Source: Atopsyche davidsoni
Lineage: Eukaryota > Arthropoda > Insecta > Trichoptera > Hydrobiosidae
Assembly (NCBI GenBank): GCA_022113835.1
Contig: JAILWY010000010.1
Location: forward strand, 14,317,501 to 14,381,500
Length of the DNA stretch: 64,000 nt
Reading direction: 5' to 3'
A program made the translations under genes and the position numbers. Positions 24,590 through 38,752 of the stretch are shown here, in pieces. Numbering within the stretch: position 1 is the stretch's first letter; each line of letters starts with the position of its first letter. Below the pieces are notes generated by a model. The model searched no databases. It was not told the origin of the DNA and saw nothing but the letters and a program-made list of their open reading frames with translations.

Positions 24590-26360
24590 GAATCACACAA
24601 ATTGTAGATTCATGGTGATTCAGAAATGCCACTATTTACATTTATTCAACACATTGAGTACAGCCAGCTTTCGAAAATTATTTAATAAAAATTTTATATT
24701 GATTATAGAATGCGTAAAATATCCATAAAGATAATACCTTCTATTGACTCTAAAAACAATGGTCTCACTATCTTATTGATGACTTTAATCATATTCTAAA
24801 AATATGTTTTTATAATTTAGTTATAATAAAACATGTTTACATTTAATCAATTATTTTCTTTAGTGTAGTTAAAATGACGATTATCAGTCTTTTTTTAAAA
24901 TTGATTTTCTCATTACAAAATAACAGTCTGTGTTTTAAAGTCTACTATAAATGAAAAGGTAAAAAAAGCGATTCTAAATTTTTTATTGAAGTGACTCTTT
25001 TACATGTTTCTGTTACATTCTATGCAAATTGACTTCGTTAATTGTAGCGTGCTTTTGCTGAAAACCTCTTAATTACTGTATGTACAGCAAACAGAAATGC
25101 ATGCAGTGTCAGGTGAAAAAACTCATTCCATTGAAATAATTGATAAAAATCTTATAAAGAGAGTCTCTAGACGAAGGGCTTACCACACACACGCACACGC
25201 ACACTTTGTCATACAAAATCCCGTATTTCTCACTAATTGGCTGCGCGCGCAGCAAAAACTGGGTCCATTCATCAGTCGCTTATACAGGGTGACCATATTT
25301 ACTTACAGAATAAATGAAACATTGGAAAATTTAAAAAAAAACTTCTCTATCAATCTACATACATATTTTTGTGTTTTTATGCTAAACGTGTTATGTTATG
25401 GTACTTGATTTTAGAAACTAAAATTGCTAATAACAAAACAAAAAAACGCACTATTTGTAATAACATTTCATCGAAACAGACTAATCAAATTTGTGAACAG
25501 CTGGAGAAGAGATATTTTTTATAAAACTTGGTTCAATTCAACGTTTCGTTCTTGTAATTGAAGCGTTATTTTGTAATTAAAACATTCAGATAGTAAAATA
25601 CATTACACGGAAAAAAAATCTAATGATAAATATGTTACTTGTTACATAGGTAGCTCAAAAAATTTCAAAATATTAGCACTCCCTGAAGTAGTTTTTTCCC
25701 TAGGGTTTATAATGGGGTAGATTTTTTTACCTGTGCAACCCACTTCTACTGCAGTGCAATAAAAACTACCAAAAAGGGCACCGCAGAAGAGTTTGTTAGC
25801 TAGTACAATGAAGTTGAATTTTCTATTTACAAAAGAATATACGTGAAAACATTCACATAAATGTAATATTTTTGCCTAGAGCTTGTATAAATAAGTAAAT
25901 ATATATAATGCCACCAATAGCAATAATAACATAAATAATAACACCATCTTTATAAGTATCATTATTTTGAAGGCAGGATTAGCTTCACTTTCTTGACACA
26001 TACAATCTCGGAGCTATTTCTTCAGATATATAAATGCAAAAGTTTTCCGTCGTGAGATTAGATAGATGTATATTTGGATAGCTTGTTTGATTAGTTATTA
26101 GAAGTGTCAAAAAAATAGTTTTTTTTACTTCCCGCACTTATAAGCAAGTCATTAGTTATTACTGGAATTCTTAAGTCATCTTGAGTTATCATTACTTTTT
26201 TATTTATACTTTTTGGCTCAAAATCAACAGAACCCATTACTAAAAAGTTACTGCAAAAAGTCAATGATGCTAAGTTCAGATTAAATTATTCTTCTCGTAG
26301 ACCGCAAACAACTATAAGTTGTGATTTTTATTTCTAATGAATTTTGCAAAATAATGAATT
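24590..26360. other. AT-rich non-coding stretch
   Basis: No gene supported. A motif TATACAGGGTGACC at about 25283 resembles the TACAGGGTG ends at 38.5 kb, but no inverted partner was found nearby. Confidence 0.4.
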
Positions 26361-26400
26361 TAATTTGATCAAAAGTTCTTCCTCGGCCATGCTATATCAG

Positions 26401-26599
26401 ATATTCCGACGTGTCTCGTTTTTTCGGCCGCCCATTGAGAACGCCGCACATCGTGATCGAAATATTCGATGAATCGCCGTTGAATAATTCATCGAAAAGT
26501 CGCGTGGCGTCCAACACACCTGACTCGAAACCTTGTTGCCTCAAATGGTCAGTTCATCGCGGTAGGTATTCGAGGAATGGTTTTCCTTTCATTCAGAAG
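26401..26599 (+). CDS. Candidate internal exon, unknown protein
   Basis: A frame open from 26369 passes a possible acceptor GCTATATCAG (ends 26400) and reaches a strong donor CAGAAG|GTAAGC at 26599. The roughly 66-residue peptide is hydrophilic (Ser, Arg, Pro, Asn) and includes PHIVIEIFDESP. CpG density is above the surroundings. No ATG is needed for an internal exon, and no partner exon could be assigned. A conserved non-coding islet remains possible. Confidence 0.2.
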
Positions 26600-26659
26600 G
26601 TAAGCCAACTTAATACTTGGTTTGTGGATATAAAAATCAAGGCATTTCAGCAATAATCC

Positions 26660-28590
26660 ATTTAAGATATCATTCTTTGAACTAAAGTTATTACTTTCTC
26701 CTGATTTGATAATTTACAAAAAAACATTTGATATTAAATATTATAAACGGATTAAAATCAACACTAAGCAGAAATGCAATATTATAACATGTATAAAAAA
26801 ATTTATGGAATTTTTTTTTTATATTTTAAATAAATTGTACTAAAAATATAAATCTCCATAGCAAATTTATTTGAAGGTAGTCATTGTATGACTTTATGTT
26901 GACGTGTAAGGCTGCGGGTTTTATATAAGCTGACAAACATTCAAACTTTAATGATGGTGATCCAATCAATTGAAAGAACTGAAAATTCTTACCTTTTTGA
27001 TTTTTATTCATTTAATTGTAATCCAAAAGGCTAAAAATGGAAAAATTTATTAGCTATAATAATAATTTTTGAGTATTTATAAATGTGTGAATTGTTAAGC
27101 TTATATAAATCGAGCCCATATTGCACCCGTATTCTGTATGATCGGAACTTTTTGTATAAGTGCCTTATAGTCCAACGTTAAAACTGTTATGCCAGGTTAG
27201 TTTTTTAATGCAAACAAGAGCTTGTCATACATAAACCAGTTCGTTAGTGCTACCAAACTAGTTTTTATTGAAATGATTCTTAGTGGCGTGAAATTCCTGT
27301 AAATCATTAGCAAGCTGATAAAGTTTTTTTGTGATTGTTGTGTTACCCGGTTTTATGTGATAACCTTATACAAATAGTAAATGTAGAGTCTTAATCAAAT
27401 ATTGCATCTGCAACGTTCTTTCTATTTGATATAAATAACATCTCATATCAAATATAATTAAAACAAAATCAACTATAATGACATGAGTGAGTGGGGACAC
27501 ACTGTAACTACCAAAACGTGAGGAACGAGAGGCGATGGTGGCAAGAATTGAAAGATTAGCAGCAAGTTAGAAATCATGAAAAGCAGAACTCGGCACTGGT
27601 TTCCTTTTGATTAAATGAACGAGCTTGCCATTTCCGTATAAGCTGCAGAAGGATTCGCTATTGTTTAGCTGGTGACTTGTTAATTCTAAGTTTAATATTT
27701 TATTTAAAATGGGATTCCACCGAGTACTCTCTCTCAAAAATATTGATTATTTATTCTATGTTTGTTTACAATAATGTCTAGAATCTAGTCCAGCAAATAT
27801 AAAATCACTTTCATACAAAAAGGAACACCGAAAAATTGATAACTTTTTTATATAAACTATTAATACACATTAGATTTGTTGGACTTATTGGTATGCAGTA
27901 GAATATTTTTTTAAGAAAATAACATCTACAGAGTGGGTTTTTTTATCGTATATTTCACTTTTTGGACTATTATGCAACAATTTTATACAAGTTTACAATG
28001 TCTGTATTTACTCCCTTATGAACAAGAAATAACTTGGTAACTCCATTCAACAAACGTTACCAGTATATTTGAACAAAAAACAAATTAAGCGGTAATTTAA
28101 TGGAAAACTTTATGGTTAAATGCTGCATGCGAAGTTTTGTGGCCGCACCAACACGAGTTGGGTTAATTCTGTTTGAAATACCTAGCAACTTGTTACGGAC
28201 CTGCTCAGGGCCAGTGTATCGCATTCAAAAACAGATTATACCCTCCGTGCAATCTTTTATGGATATATCCATTTTCATATCAAACAAATCTGATAATATT
28301 TGATTTAAATTCTTGTCAAGTCTTGTTTGCAGATTATGCTATGGAAACTATTTTCTTGCATTTCTTCTAAGTAGTAATTACACATTCATTACAAAAATTT
28401 AAACAAGCTGTTTTAACACATAGATATGTCTTAATATTCTTAAATTTATGAAACAACATTTTCTCAATTAGGTTAGATGTATTTTATTTTAATCAAATAA
28501 TTTGATATATTGTTTCAAGTATAGAATTACTTTTGGTGTGATTCTATTATAAATATCTAAATATTCGAAGCTTCAAGTATCTCTCTGAAC
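26660..28590. other. AT-rich non-coding stretch
   Basis: No supportable gene. It includes the dispersed-repeat copy at 27706-27750. Confidence 0.4.
27706..27750 (+). repeat. Dispersed repeat, copy 3
   Basis: TTTAAAATGGGATTCCACCG followed by AGTACTCTCTCTCAAAAATA matches the repeat core seen at 7.55 kb and inverted at 61.0 kb with few substitutions. Confidence 0.6.
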
Positions 28591-28884
28591 TGAATTTAAC
28601 TGCTATCAGGCAATGTGGTTTTGGGTTTGAATCCAGCCAATTACAAACTGCTCAAGTTCAAAGAAACAAGAACCCGAATCAAAAACCGTACCCGTATGTG
28701 ACTTTTGTATTTCTGTGTACGGCAATATCAATATTAGGAATGTTACCAACTAAAAATATACCAAATTGCTTGTACTCAACTTTGGTCATTTGCGATACCA
28801 TTGAACTTAACATTGTTATTTTTTTATCTTACATTGAATGTAAGTTAGTAATTTTTCACCATTCGTAGTTTTTCAAGTTGTGGT

Positions 28885-29095
28885 AACCCTCGACCCGGGG
28901 TAACAAAGCTCGAGCCCGATGTTACGACAATCCCTTTTTGGACTGTATCAGTTAGCAAATTGGTTCTCTCTGGCCTCTCCGAGTAAACCTCCTGCATTTG
29001 TATCGTGATTGACTTACCGCAGCGGGACCCGACAAATCCTTCTTCCGAGTCGTGCCAAGCAGTGCCTCTCGACGTGTCGCTGAGCCCTTACGGTT
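28885..29095. other. GC islet with minus-strand donor
   Basis: CpG-rich patch. On the minus strand an open segment of about 26 codons runs to CTGCG|GTAAGT (GT at 29017-29016). A plus-strand frame of about 45 codons also crosses it. Neither peptide is recognised. Confidence 0.27.
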
Positions 29096-29883
29096 CATAA
29101 ATATTTTTCGCAATGCAATTTACTTCTCAATGAAGTTACTATTCTGTGATATTTCAATGAAGTTTTCATTTATTTTAATTATTTGTATATCATAGTTTTT
29201 TTGTATGTGCTATATAAAGGTAAGAATTAACTACGAAATAATTAATTTACATTATATCTAGGAGGTGTCTCTGTGCAAGTCACGTGGAGTGGGTTGAAAG
29301 TTATTGATATTTCACGAACGCCTCTACCATGCTGTGTACAAACTGTTGAAGTAGTGATGGTACTATGTTGACAGTGGTGTCGAACCCTCGGTGGCTGCTG
29401 TCGATGAGTCCTTTATTATCTTTGAAGAGCGGTTATGCATACATCACTTAATCTGGGCTTGGTTGAATTCACAATATAGCTAGTTAGAATTTCTGATCCG
29501 ATCGCAAGGATAATAAAATAGTGCAAATCATAGTTATCCAGTTTATATTTTTAATTTTATTAGAATTTATAGTTATATATAAAAAATAATAACATTACCA
29601 AGGACACAAATGATAAAATAGTATCCTTTTTAAACATAATTATTTGTAAAGATTTACTTACTGTTTACTACAATCTTATTTCGAAGCGTTTCCAATTTTT
29701 TTTTGGTATTCTTGTATCATGTAAGGTTTTAATGATTAAGTTTTTTTTTTGTAATATTATATATGTTTTAAAGCGTTGTTCAAAAAAGTTTATCAAAAAG
29801 ATTAGAAGCTCCAATATGACAACAGTGCTTGGTTGAGGGTATAACAGTGAAACATTCTCCACAACTCGGAGAAATGGTGGTAA

Positions 29884-30240
29884 TTAAATTATTTGTTGGT
29901 TTAATGTGCCATAAGTCGAATGTCTTAGCTCGGAGTATGACAGAGCATACAAATTCTTTAAAATAGCCATATTTCTATGCCCGCAAAATGGTGAAATATT
30001 TCTCTCTCCTTGCTGCTGGTATGTAATGTAATGTGCCTTGTACGAAAGCAAGCATTCTATCTGTACAGGCAGCACAGATAGGTATATGTATATTTTAATT
30101 TCCTCAAATAAACGCGAGCCTCCGTTAACCTTTACACCAGATTCCTCTTCTTGGCATTTTAACCATTGCTTGGATGCCGTTCCAAGATGATTGGTGCATC
30201 TCGGCTCGGTGTTGTCGTGTCGTCGCGATATCGTAATCAT
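29884..30240 (-). CDS. Longest ATG-initiated ORF in the window, 118 aa, hypothetical
   Basis: On the minus strand an ATG at 30240 opens 118 codons. The N-terminal half is charged and polar, with scattered Cys and His but no regular zinc-finger spacing; the remainder is mixed. There is no signal peptide, membrane helix or recognisable domain. A frame of this size is near the longest expected by chance in 64 kb, and the sequence downstream shows no special 3' signal. Confidence 0.13.
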   Translation of the reverse strand: MITISRRHDNTEPRCTNHLGTASKQWLKCQEEESGVKVNGGSRLFEEIKIYIYLSVLPVQIECLLSYKAHYITYQQQGERNISPFCGHRNMAILKNLYALSYSELRHSTYGTLNQQII

Positions 30241-30249
30241 TTTTATTTT

Positions 30250-32280
30250 TTGATTTGAAATAATGTTGAGACTTTATTATTCTCAAACGTCTTGAGTATT
30301 ATATTACCCATATTTTATAATTCGAAAAAAACAAAATGTGACTTCAATTGAGCTCAGATAATCTTTATTCTAAAGCATGAATGTATTTATAAAATTTACG
30401 TTGAGAGTAAAATGTATATATTGTTTACAAATAATTAATAAAATTATGATATTGCATTTTGAAATTATAAGACTGTCAGTGAATTTATTAAGAATAATTC
30501 AGTTTATAATTACTATTTTATAAATACTTTGTAGTTTTAAAAAGTAATTCAAATGACATAGTTTCATAAATATAAATGATAATTTTGCATTTTTTAAAGC
30601 GTTGACAGTGAAACTACGACCAAGAGCGCGTGATAGTAAATTAAATTTTCCTAGAGATTCCATACCTTTGCTGAGTGTTCGTGTTCAGGTGATGCGGACA
30701 AAAGGTTGAAATATATAAAATTTCTAATCATTTTACATCTCAATTTTGCACAGAAGTCAGAGTCAAACTTAGATTTTACGATGACATTAAAAAATGTAAT
30801 CTTGTAAATATAACAAAAGAAATATCGTATTATTATAATATGTTCGTATAAAAGGAACACATAATACATATTTAAAACTAAACAATTTTTTTTTCCAACG
30901 TTGAATACGATGTATTCTTATATTATAAAATTATCCAAATTGCATTTAAACCAATTTTTTCCTTATTTCCTTATATTCATAACGGAAAATTCAAAAATAT
31001 TTTTGAACCAGCAAAAACTGAATAAGGTAATTCAACATTTGAAATTATAACAACAATGAACTTGATTTCCTAATCAACCTAAATTTCTGAAAGTCTATTA
31101 CGACCATTTCAAAAATGATCAATCGGTTTAAATATTTTTGACACAATATTTTTTTTTAAATACATTCAATAAAGTATAATTAAAACACGGTTATATGTAA
31201 ATATTTTACGGATTGTTGAAAACTAAGAATTGAATCAAAGGTTCCAGCTATTTTTATACTATGGCATTTTTTTTAATTTGTTACTGCACGCGTTGGCATC
31301 GTGACTTGTTCTTCGACAATGGATAATTAAAAAAAAAGTTGAAATACCTCCTTAAAAACCACACGTTTTAGGTACTGCAATGGTTTGAGTAATACCAATC
31401 AACCTGGAGTTTTGTTCCTTAATTTTTTTATCACCTCATTGTTTAAGCATTCTCCAAAGCTAATTGACTATTTTTATAATGAAAATCCGTTGCGCACCAT
31501 TGGTTTGTATTGCGTCAGCGGTTTTGGTTTAAAAAGGTGTTGAACCATGAAGCCTTTTAAATTTACAGCTATTTTAAAATATTAATTACTTAATCAACTT
31601 AAAAAATCATTTGAGATACTCACATTGATACTATACAAGTTTTGTAAAAATAAATTATATTTCATAGTAAACTTACCTTCTAAAACTTGTACCTCAATCA
31701 ATATTTCTACGCAAATCCCTATAAATTAAATTAAATATTTTTAGCCTACGAAATTTAAAAATACAACCAATATTAAATATTTAGGATTTTTGGTAAATAT
31801 CAGTCTATTTATGGTATTGGCTAACTTTTTTTTTTTATATTCACTCATTTAATAAAATCATCAATATGTTTATTGTTTAAAAATAATACTTTATAATATA
31901 ACAGTAATATAGTATTATTTTTTGAATAGCCTCAACTAATTTAAAACCAATAAAAAACCCAATAAAAATTCATACCGATATTTTTCTTAAATCTTATTTT
32001 CTTCATATGGTACACTTCTCTGTTATGAATAATATTAACGTCTCTAAATCTACAGTAATTAATTGTGGTTGAGCACATTTATTTTTTAATGTTCGTAGCA
32101 AAATAATGGTTTATTATATCAAAAGTATCGCTAAGTTTTTAAGCACCCTTTTGAGTTAGGTTTTTTGTTTTTCTAGATGCATAATATTACTTTGAAAATC
32201 AAATTAAAATAAGTAGTCAAACAAACATAATCGTTCAACAACATTGATCAATCGGTTGATGCTTAACGCCGCTATTTTAT
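30250..32280. other. AT-rich non-coding stretch
   Basis: No gene, repeat or islet of note. Confidence 0.4.
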
Positions 32281-32284
32281 TTTA

Positions 32285-33180
32285 TTTAATGTCGGTGTCT
32301 AGCCAGAGAAGCTCGAAGTGAGATCCCAGATGGGCAGTTCGGTCCTGTTCGCCAGGTGTGTTTTTGCTCTGGTTCGTTAGGACATACCGACCTGAACCAT
32401 ACAACGAAGAAATAACCGGAGAACCGAACGTATTTCTAAACTGAGGTTCGCGGCAGTATACTCTCCATTAATGTCTTCAAGAATCATGAAATGATAAACG
32501 TACTCTTAATATCGAGAAATTAAATAAATCGTCACTTTAATATTGAAATAGTAGTACTGTGTATAAGTATATATTAAAATGAATTAACAAAAGTATAAAG
32601 TCATTTATTTATTTGAATAACAATTTACAATACACAACCCTAAAAATGGCACTATACAATTCAAAGTCTAGTAAAGAAAGTATATTTTATTTTTAATTTC
32701 GCGTGAGAATTTTTTTTCGTTTCACAATACTTATTTATTAATAAAGAAAGAAAGTCATTTAATTTTTATTTTAAAATTTACTCTACAAATTTATGTCAAG
32801 TATTTAATCACTACTAAGGTATTTAATCATTTACATCAAGTGAATATACAATCATCACACATAATTATAAAACTTTATATTGCATTTTGAAACCTGGAAT
32901 ATCAAAATTATATATCATATACGTTAAAAGTTTTATAAAAATGCGCCCCATGGTTGAGAGTTCACTACCCAATAGTTGCAGACGTCATTGGTGATTTTTT
33001 AGTTTATTTTCCTCGGACGACTTTGTCCCGGAGCGGCGAGTTGTGTCGGGGAGAGCCGACGCGGAGGATTATTCGATATATACGAGAGCCATCTACCCCT
33101 CAAGATAACAACAAAATAAAAAGGAAAACACCTTACCTGCCAATGCTATCTATCCGGCCAGCCCGAACAAAGTGAAATAA
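32285..33180. other. Two GC islets flanking AT-rich DNA
   Basis: Islets lie at about 32285-32460 and 32945-33075. The second is crossed by a 73-codon plus-strand frame (32954-33175) that lacks an ATG start and is unrecognised. Confidence 0.3.
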
Positions 33181-33199
33181 CTGAAATACATCCTAGATT

Positions 33200-35260
33200 G
33201 GAGCTTCAAGTGTTTCTGGTCGATCAGTTATTAGTTCTCCAACAACAAACTCATCTCGAGAGGTCTCCGAGTATTTTGATTTAAAAATAAAGACGTGCAA
33301 TTCGAACCAACGAAATTCTTGTAAAAAATTTAAGGAGGCTTAATTTAATTTAATCTTTCATGGTTTTATTATTTACAATTTTTATATTTCATAAAAAATT
33401 AAAGTTTAAAAAGAACATTTGATTATTTTCATGTGTTTTTTTATTTGTTAATTATGCCCTCTGCATCATTTATACTTTAAAAAGCAGCTCGGTTAAATTA
33501 TGGACAAAAAAGCATTTTTAAATATGATGCAAACTTTAAGTAGTAAAAAATTTCTTGGCTCTATTAAAAATTACGAATTTTAAGCGTAAAATGTTTAAAA
33601 AGATACTCATTACACTTGTATAACAACTCAGCATTAAATAAGTCGTAGAAAATTTAAACATTAATAATTAAAAAAAACTACGCACGTTGTATGTTATATC
33701 TACTAAAAATAGAATATTTTGAAAAAAATTACATGATATGGATATAGGAGATAGTTGTGATTATTTGCATAAACCTCGATAAAAAATGTATGGCACTTGG
33801 ATAAAATTTATCACCATTCAACATTTACTTAAAATCCGGTATTTTTTTTTACTCAATTAATTTTTATCACAATACAAAAAACGTGGCTTGATTTTCAAAA
33901 CGAGAGAAGATCTCGCGCTTCGTTATAATGCAGCCCCTCGGGATTGAGACGCCAAGAACTCAAAAATCGACCGCGATTTTTCAATAATACAAACAAACCA
34001 GAGGTACCCGCTTACCTGGATAATCGTTCACAGTATTGGCACCTGTCAGGAAGATGTCACATGCCAAAATCAAAGAGTTCCCAGCGCGGGGGCTTAAGAA
34101 ATGTTTCTGCAGAAAATATCTTGGAAATAAACTAGGGTGAGGCTGCCGTATGTCAAATTTGATTTTTATAGAATCAAAACACTCCTCTGTCTGTCTGAAG
34201 ACCTCCTCTGAAAAATTTCCTGTGATTTTAATATTCCTTTTTTAACGCCTTTTTAAATAATGATTTAAACATCAGACTGACAGAAAAAAATCAAGTAGTG
34301 TGATCCAGCGCTATCATAATTACTTATTTATATGTAGAATCAGGAAGTTAAAAATTCTTCATTGAGAAATATAAATAAGATTTAACTAACTACTCTATTT
34401 TGGTTAAATTAACAAGTACTTTAAACAGTGATCAATGATTTCTTTAAATATTTATATTATAAAATACAGTGACATTGGCGCGACAGCCTTACAAAGTTGT
34501 CAGCTTATTTGTGAATGACACTCACAATTCGCACTAATAACTCAAGTATCGCTTTAAAATAAAACATAACGTAATAATATCAACTCATTCGTGAAATAAA
34601 GACTGCTACTCAGACATATTGCGGTCACTTGTTAAATATTGCAATAGCACTTTAGAAGTAAGAACAATTTGGTCCGCAGTTTAAGTCAAGTGGATAAAAC
34701 GCACGCTCGAGTACCCGAAGGTTATTGGTTGATGGATCGAATATAATTTGATACATACCAAATGGCCGTACCTAACGCAGAAACACACGATTGCTCAATA
34801 AAATACTCGTGGACAGTTACCTATTGAGAATATATATATATATAATATTTTAGATATTTTGATAAGTACCTGCAAGTCATCGACAATACCATTTGCAGTC
34901 CTTAGCTGACTACGGGCTACATTGCCGTATCAATAGTGTGACGTTCATTGTTTTCCTAAAGATGAAGAAGTAGTATGTTCTTTGCTGTACTTTAGATTAA
35001 TTCATACCGGTAAAATCACATAACGCAGCGGTCAGACGATCTGAAACAATAACAGCATTCGTGAATCAAAAATGAACGAAATATAAAAGTGGGATTTACG
35101 GCATGAAGATTGCTGTCCAATGGAGTTCTAACATAATTTTATGTACCATGCGATAATCCGCACGACTTACGGGGCACTAGTATAATAATATACAGGTAAA
35201 AGGTGCCGTCAGAAATTGCTTGAATAGTCAATTATATTGTTTATTAATCGAATTGGATAT
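33200..35260. other. AT-rich non-coding stretch
   Basis: No supportable gene. A weak tRNA-like pair (A-box-like TGGATAAAACG at 34691, B-box-like GGATCGAATAT at 34734) may be a decayed SINE. A short (TA)n run is at 34829-34843. Confidence 0.35.
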
Positions 35261-35264
35261 GAAA

Positions 35265-35375
35265 TGTACGGCTTTTGTGGAGAGAAACGTCGGTGCGGAA
35301 CCAAGCCTCGTGACAATGGTTGCTAGGTGACTGTGCCCGCGCCTATTGTACGGAGTTAGGAATTCACCGGAGCTG
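35265..35375. promoter_or_regulatory. GC islet with an X-box-like (RFX) palindrome
   Basis: Within the islet, GTTGCT-A-GGTGAC at 35319-35331 resembles an RFX X-box: inverted half-sites with a one-base spacer. It is slightly shorter than the classical 14-base form. The assignment is by motif only. Confidence 0.22.
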
Positions 35376-35499
35376 TTCACGCGATTTGCAAATGATTGAG
35401 GCTGAATATTTATGTGTTTCCACTTAAACTGTTTGCATTGAAATTGTGATGTATTAGTTTTGTTTGTTCTGTGTCCGTTCAAAATAAACACTCATTATA

Positions 35500-38470
35500 T
35501 TATAATTGTGTTTTATTTCTTTATAATTCAAATTCTTATGATATTACAACCCTGCATTCAACTAGTAAAAAAGTTTTTGCTTAAAATCTTGATAGTTTGA
35601 GGTATAATATTATATTCTTTGTGGTATTTATTATCTTATTTTTGAACATGATGAGAAACTCTATTGTAAAATAGCAAGCAAAAAATATCACTTGTGGCAC
35701 AAGACGTAATTATCATTCACAAGGTTTTTATAACGTAATTATTAATAATATAAAGCGCTTCAAAGCTTTAGATCTAACAGCTATATTATATATTTTTTTT
35801 ACTCTTGGAGCTATTGTTATGTCTTTCATTATTTTTTTCTTCGGGTCTTTCAAACTCTCAACACAAATTTTTCCTTTTATTTTATTGCTTCTATAAACTC
35901 AGTGCTTTTGTAGATTACTCATGATCTATTCAAAACTGCCGAAATTTGCTTCATGCCTCCTTTCTCCAAGTCGTGTAAATCTACAACCATAAAAAAAGGA
36001 ACCCACTTTGTTACTATGTCACAATACATCTAAGTATATCGTAAAAATTCAGAGCTATAAGCGGTTAATTGGATTGACTAATCTCTTTAATACTTGAACA
36101 TCTTTGTGTATCCTAATTTTAAATTACCACATTATATTCTTATCAATTAACATATCACGTAAAATTTGTATTTTACCAAAAATCAATTTTTTTTATTTTT
36201 TAAGTTCAATATAAATTCACCCAGCTACAATGTTATGAGTGTAAATAACAATTTATACTGAACAATTCAGTTAAGGAATAATAGAAACGTGTTTGTATGT
36301 ACTATGTAGAAAGTACTCGTTCGAAATCAATCAAAATATACTAATGGGATTCGAACTAAGGGCCATTGTTACGTTTCACGTTTATTTACGTCCACAGATA
36401 CCGAACTGAATTAAAATATCAACCTTTATAAAGCCCACCTATTTCTCAAAAGATTGTTCTAAAAAAAACCATTAAATATTTTTTATCATACATGGTTTTG
36501 AATAAAATCTATAAAATTATACAGTTTTAGTCGAAAATTGAACCTAGAGCGAAGAAATTTCAAAATGATTATATATTATTTTATAAACTTAGTTAAGAAT
36601 TCAAGGCAATCACATTTATTTTCATTATTTAATAAAAAAAAGATTTATTTATGATCTAATTTGTAAGACCAAAATGTGTTTTTTATATGTTATTAAATTT
36701 TGAATTAAAAAACAAAATAGAGATTGATAATTTATAAAATTTGAATTGAATCAGTTAAACTGCTAATTTATAGCGCTAATGAGAACTAGGTGGTGTCGCA
36801 TAAAATAATCACCTTTTACTCTTAAAACTGATTGTAACAAACGACAAAAAATATGATATTTTTTTTAATTTAACTGGCCAAGAATTATTTCATAAAATCA
36901 TAAGTGTCACCAGCTGATACCAAATGAGCCTCTTCGGCGACAAATGAATTTTTCCGACTCCTGCTCGAAAGACATTGAAGGAAAATATGACTTATATATA
37001 CAGAAACCTATCAGAAAAATGGTGTGGAAAAAATACTACTTCTGCAAAGGTTCAAATCAAAAGGTTAGGATCTCCTGTTTTTCAGAAAAGCTCCTTCTTG
37101 TACCAGTAATACTCTTGTTCTTTGTAATGAACGTATTATTTTCCAGTTATTGTTATAAACAACCATGAAAGCTTATTTTCTTTGTTTATTTGTTGGCTTA
37201 CAGGTCTAGATATTTGACGCAAAACGATAAATATAACAAACGTACATGGATAACTTATTTTTTTATTCTTACTCAAGAATTGATAATTATCAATTATCAA
37301 TTTATCCCTGATTACAAACATAAGTGGCGTTAGTTGAAAACAATTTGTATAAAATTTTATTAGTCAAATCGAGGGTATGTTTAAAAAATAATGACATAAA
37401 GAGTTTTTTTTTAAATACATCAATACTGAATAACAATCATTGACTACCTGTTTAAATAGTGAAAATATGATATATTTGAAAATTCCTCTCCAGACTTCTT
37501 ATTTAAGAAAGGAAGAGTATTTTACTCCACATATAATATTAACTGATAAACCGATTTATACAATATTCCAAAAAAATGTGTTTTAATATGTAGAAAAAAT
37601 TGATATAAATATAATAAAATAAATCGCATCAACAACAAAAGACGCGCATGGAAAAAGCATTCACATTATTATTCTTTGTAGTAATATGTTTGAATTTATG
37701 TTTCTTTTGACAAATAACATTCTATAAAAAAGATTTTTATTCTAAATGTAAAAATAACAAAATATGTAGCAAACAAATCACCAAAAATTCTTACCAATTT
37801 TTCTTTTGGATCATTGTAAAGATACTAAACAGATTGAAAGATTTTTTTTCATGCCTTGGTAGATAAATTTATTTTTTATTGATGTACTTGCGTGTTAATA
37901 AAAATATCAAAAAGACAGTATTCATTTTATATTTGTGAAATATAAATAATATTAAAAAAATCCATCAAAAAGTATATTTTAAGCTGAATCGATGTTTTTT
38001 TACCTTAAAACCGGAATAAAAAGGACTCGACTGAAAGTATGCTACAATATAATAATTTTTTGAAATACAAACCTTTTCTACTGCGTTCCTAGTCTATCAT
38101 ACTCACACGAACACACTAACAATGGCCAGTAATTGGTTAGACAAGCTTAACAAAGTAATGCAAATTCTACTAGCGAGTTGTGTGTCAGGTCCTAAACACA
38201 CACGTGTCCTTCAGCTGTAAGACTCAATTATACTATTATCTTGATTTTTCGCACTGATGTAAAAGCACCTTGACACCATTATTATACTTCGGAATATAAA
38301 TATATTGTTTATCTTATATTCTGCTGAAAGTAATAAAAGAATCAATAATATTAATTCAATAAATGATGAAAGAATGCAAATACAAGATAAACCAAAACAT
38401 CATCAATTGTAAATTGTAGTTTGATAAATGTAGAATAAGATGAAGATCTATCATCGACACATTCAATATT
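35500..38470. other. AT-rich non-coding stretch
   Basis: No convincing gene. The ORF at 36944-37168 is described separately. The rest is low-complexity AT-rich DNA. Confidence 0.4.
36944..37168 (+). CDS. Hypothetical small ORF, 74 aa, C-terminal hydrophobic segment
   Basis: ATG (context GCGACAAATG) opens 74 codons. The first 45 residues are polar and basic. Residues 49-70 form a strongly hydrophobic run (LLLVPVILLFFVMNVLF) that could be a tail anchor. A donor-like AAAAG|GTTAGG occurs near 37062. No homologue is recognised. Hydrophobic stretches are common in T-rich DNA. Confidence 0.13.
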   Translation: MNFSDSCSKDIEGKYDLYIQKPIRKMVWKKYYFCKGSNQKVRISCFSEKLLLVPVILLFFVMNVLFSSYCYKQP

Positions 38471-38485
38471 CAAACATCACTGATA

Positions 38486-38752
38486 CAGGGTGATTATCTC
38501 TCCGAACAGAATCACGTTATTCAATCTTGAATACATTAGTCGCCCTCTAATCCACCCTGCGCAGTAGGTTTCGAGACACTCTGTACACAGTGTTTGGGAT
38601 GGCCACAGACCTATGTCCAGTCCGTCCCCAATTAAGCCTCGCCACCCTGTATTTTAATTCGTAATCCTTTCGGGATAAACTTTGAAATAATATCGTGATA
38701 ATGTCCCTCAAACGCCCGGTTAAGGTGTAACCCTTTGATGCGCGTCATCCTG
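38486..38752. mobile_element. Possible MITE with CAGGGTG ends and TA flanks
   Basis: TA-CAGGGTGA at 38484-38493 faces TCATCCTG-TA at 38745-38754, and also a perfect CACCCTG-TA at 38643-38651. An element of 267 or 164 bases with 7-8 base terminal inverted repeats and TA duplications would fit a Tc1/mariner-type MITE. The interior is GC-richer than its surroundings. The inverted repeats are very short, so chance is not excluded. Confidence 0.25.

Noticed and set aside
25283..25300. CAGGGTGACC motif resembling a transposon end
   Set aside because: No inverted partner was found within about 1.5 kb.
28600..28640. Possible tRNA-like B-box GGTTTGAATCC
   Set aside because: No convincing A-box upstream and only a three-base T-stem.
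36341..36365. B-box-like AGTTCGAATCC on the minus strand
   Set aside because: No A-box at suitable distance and no T-arm pairing.
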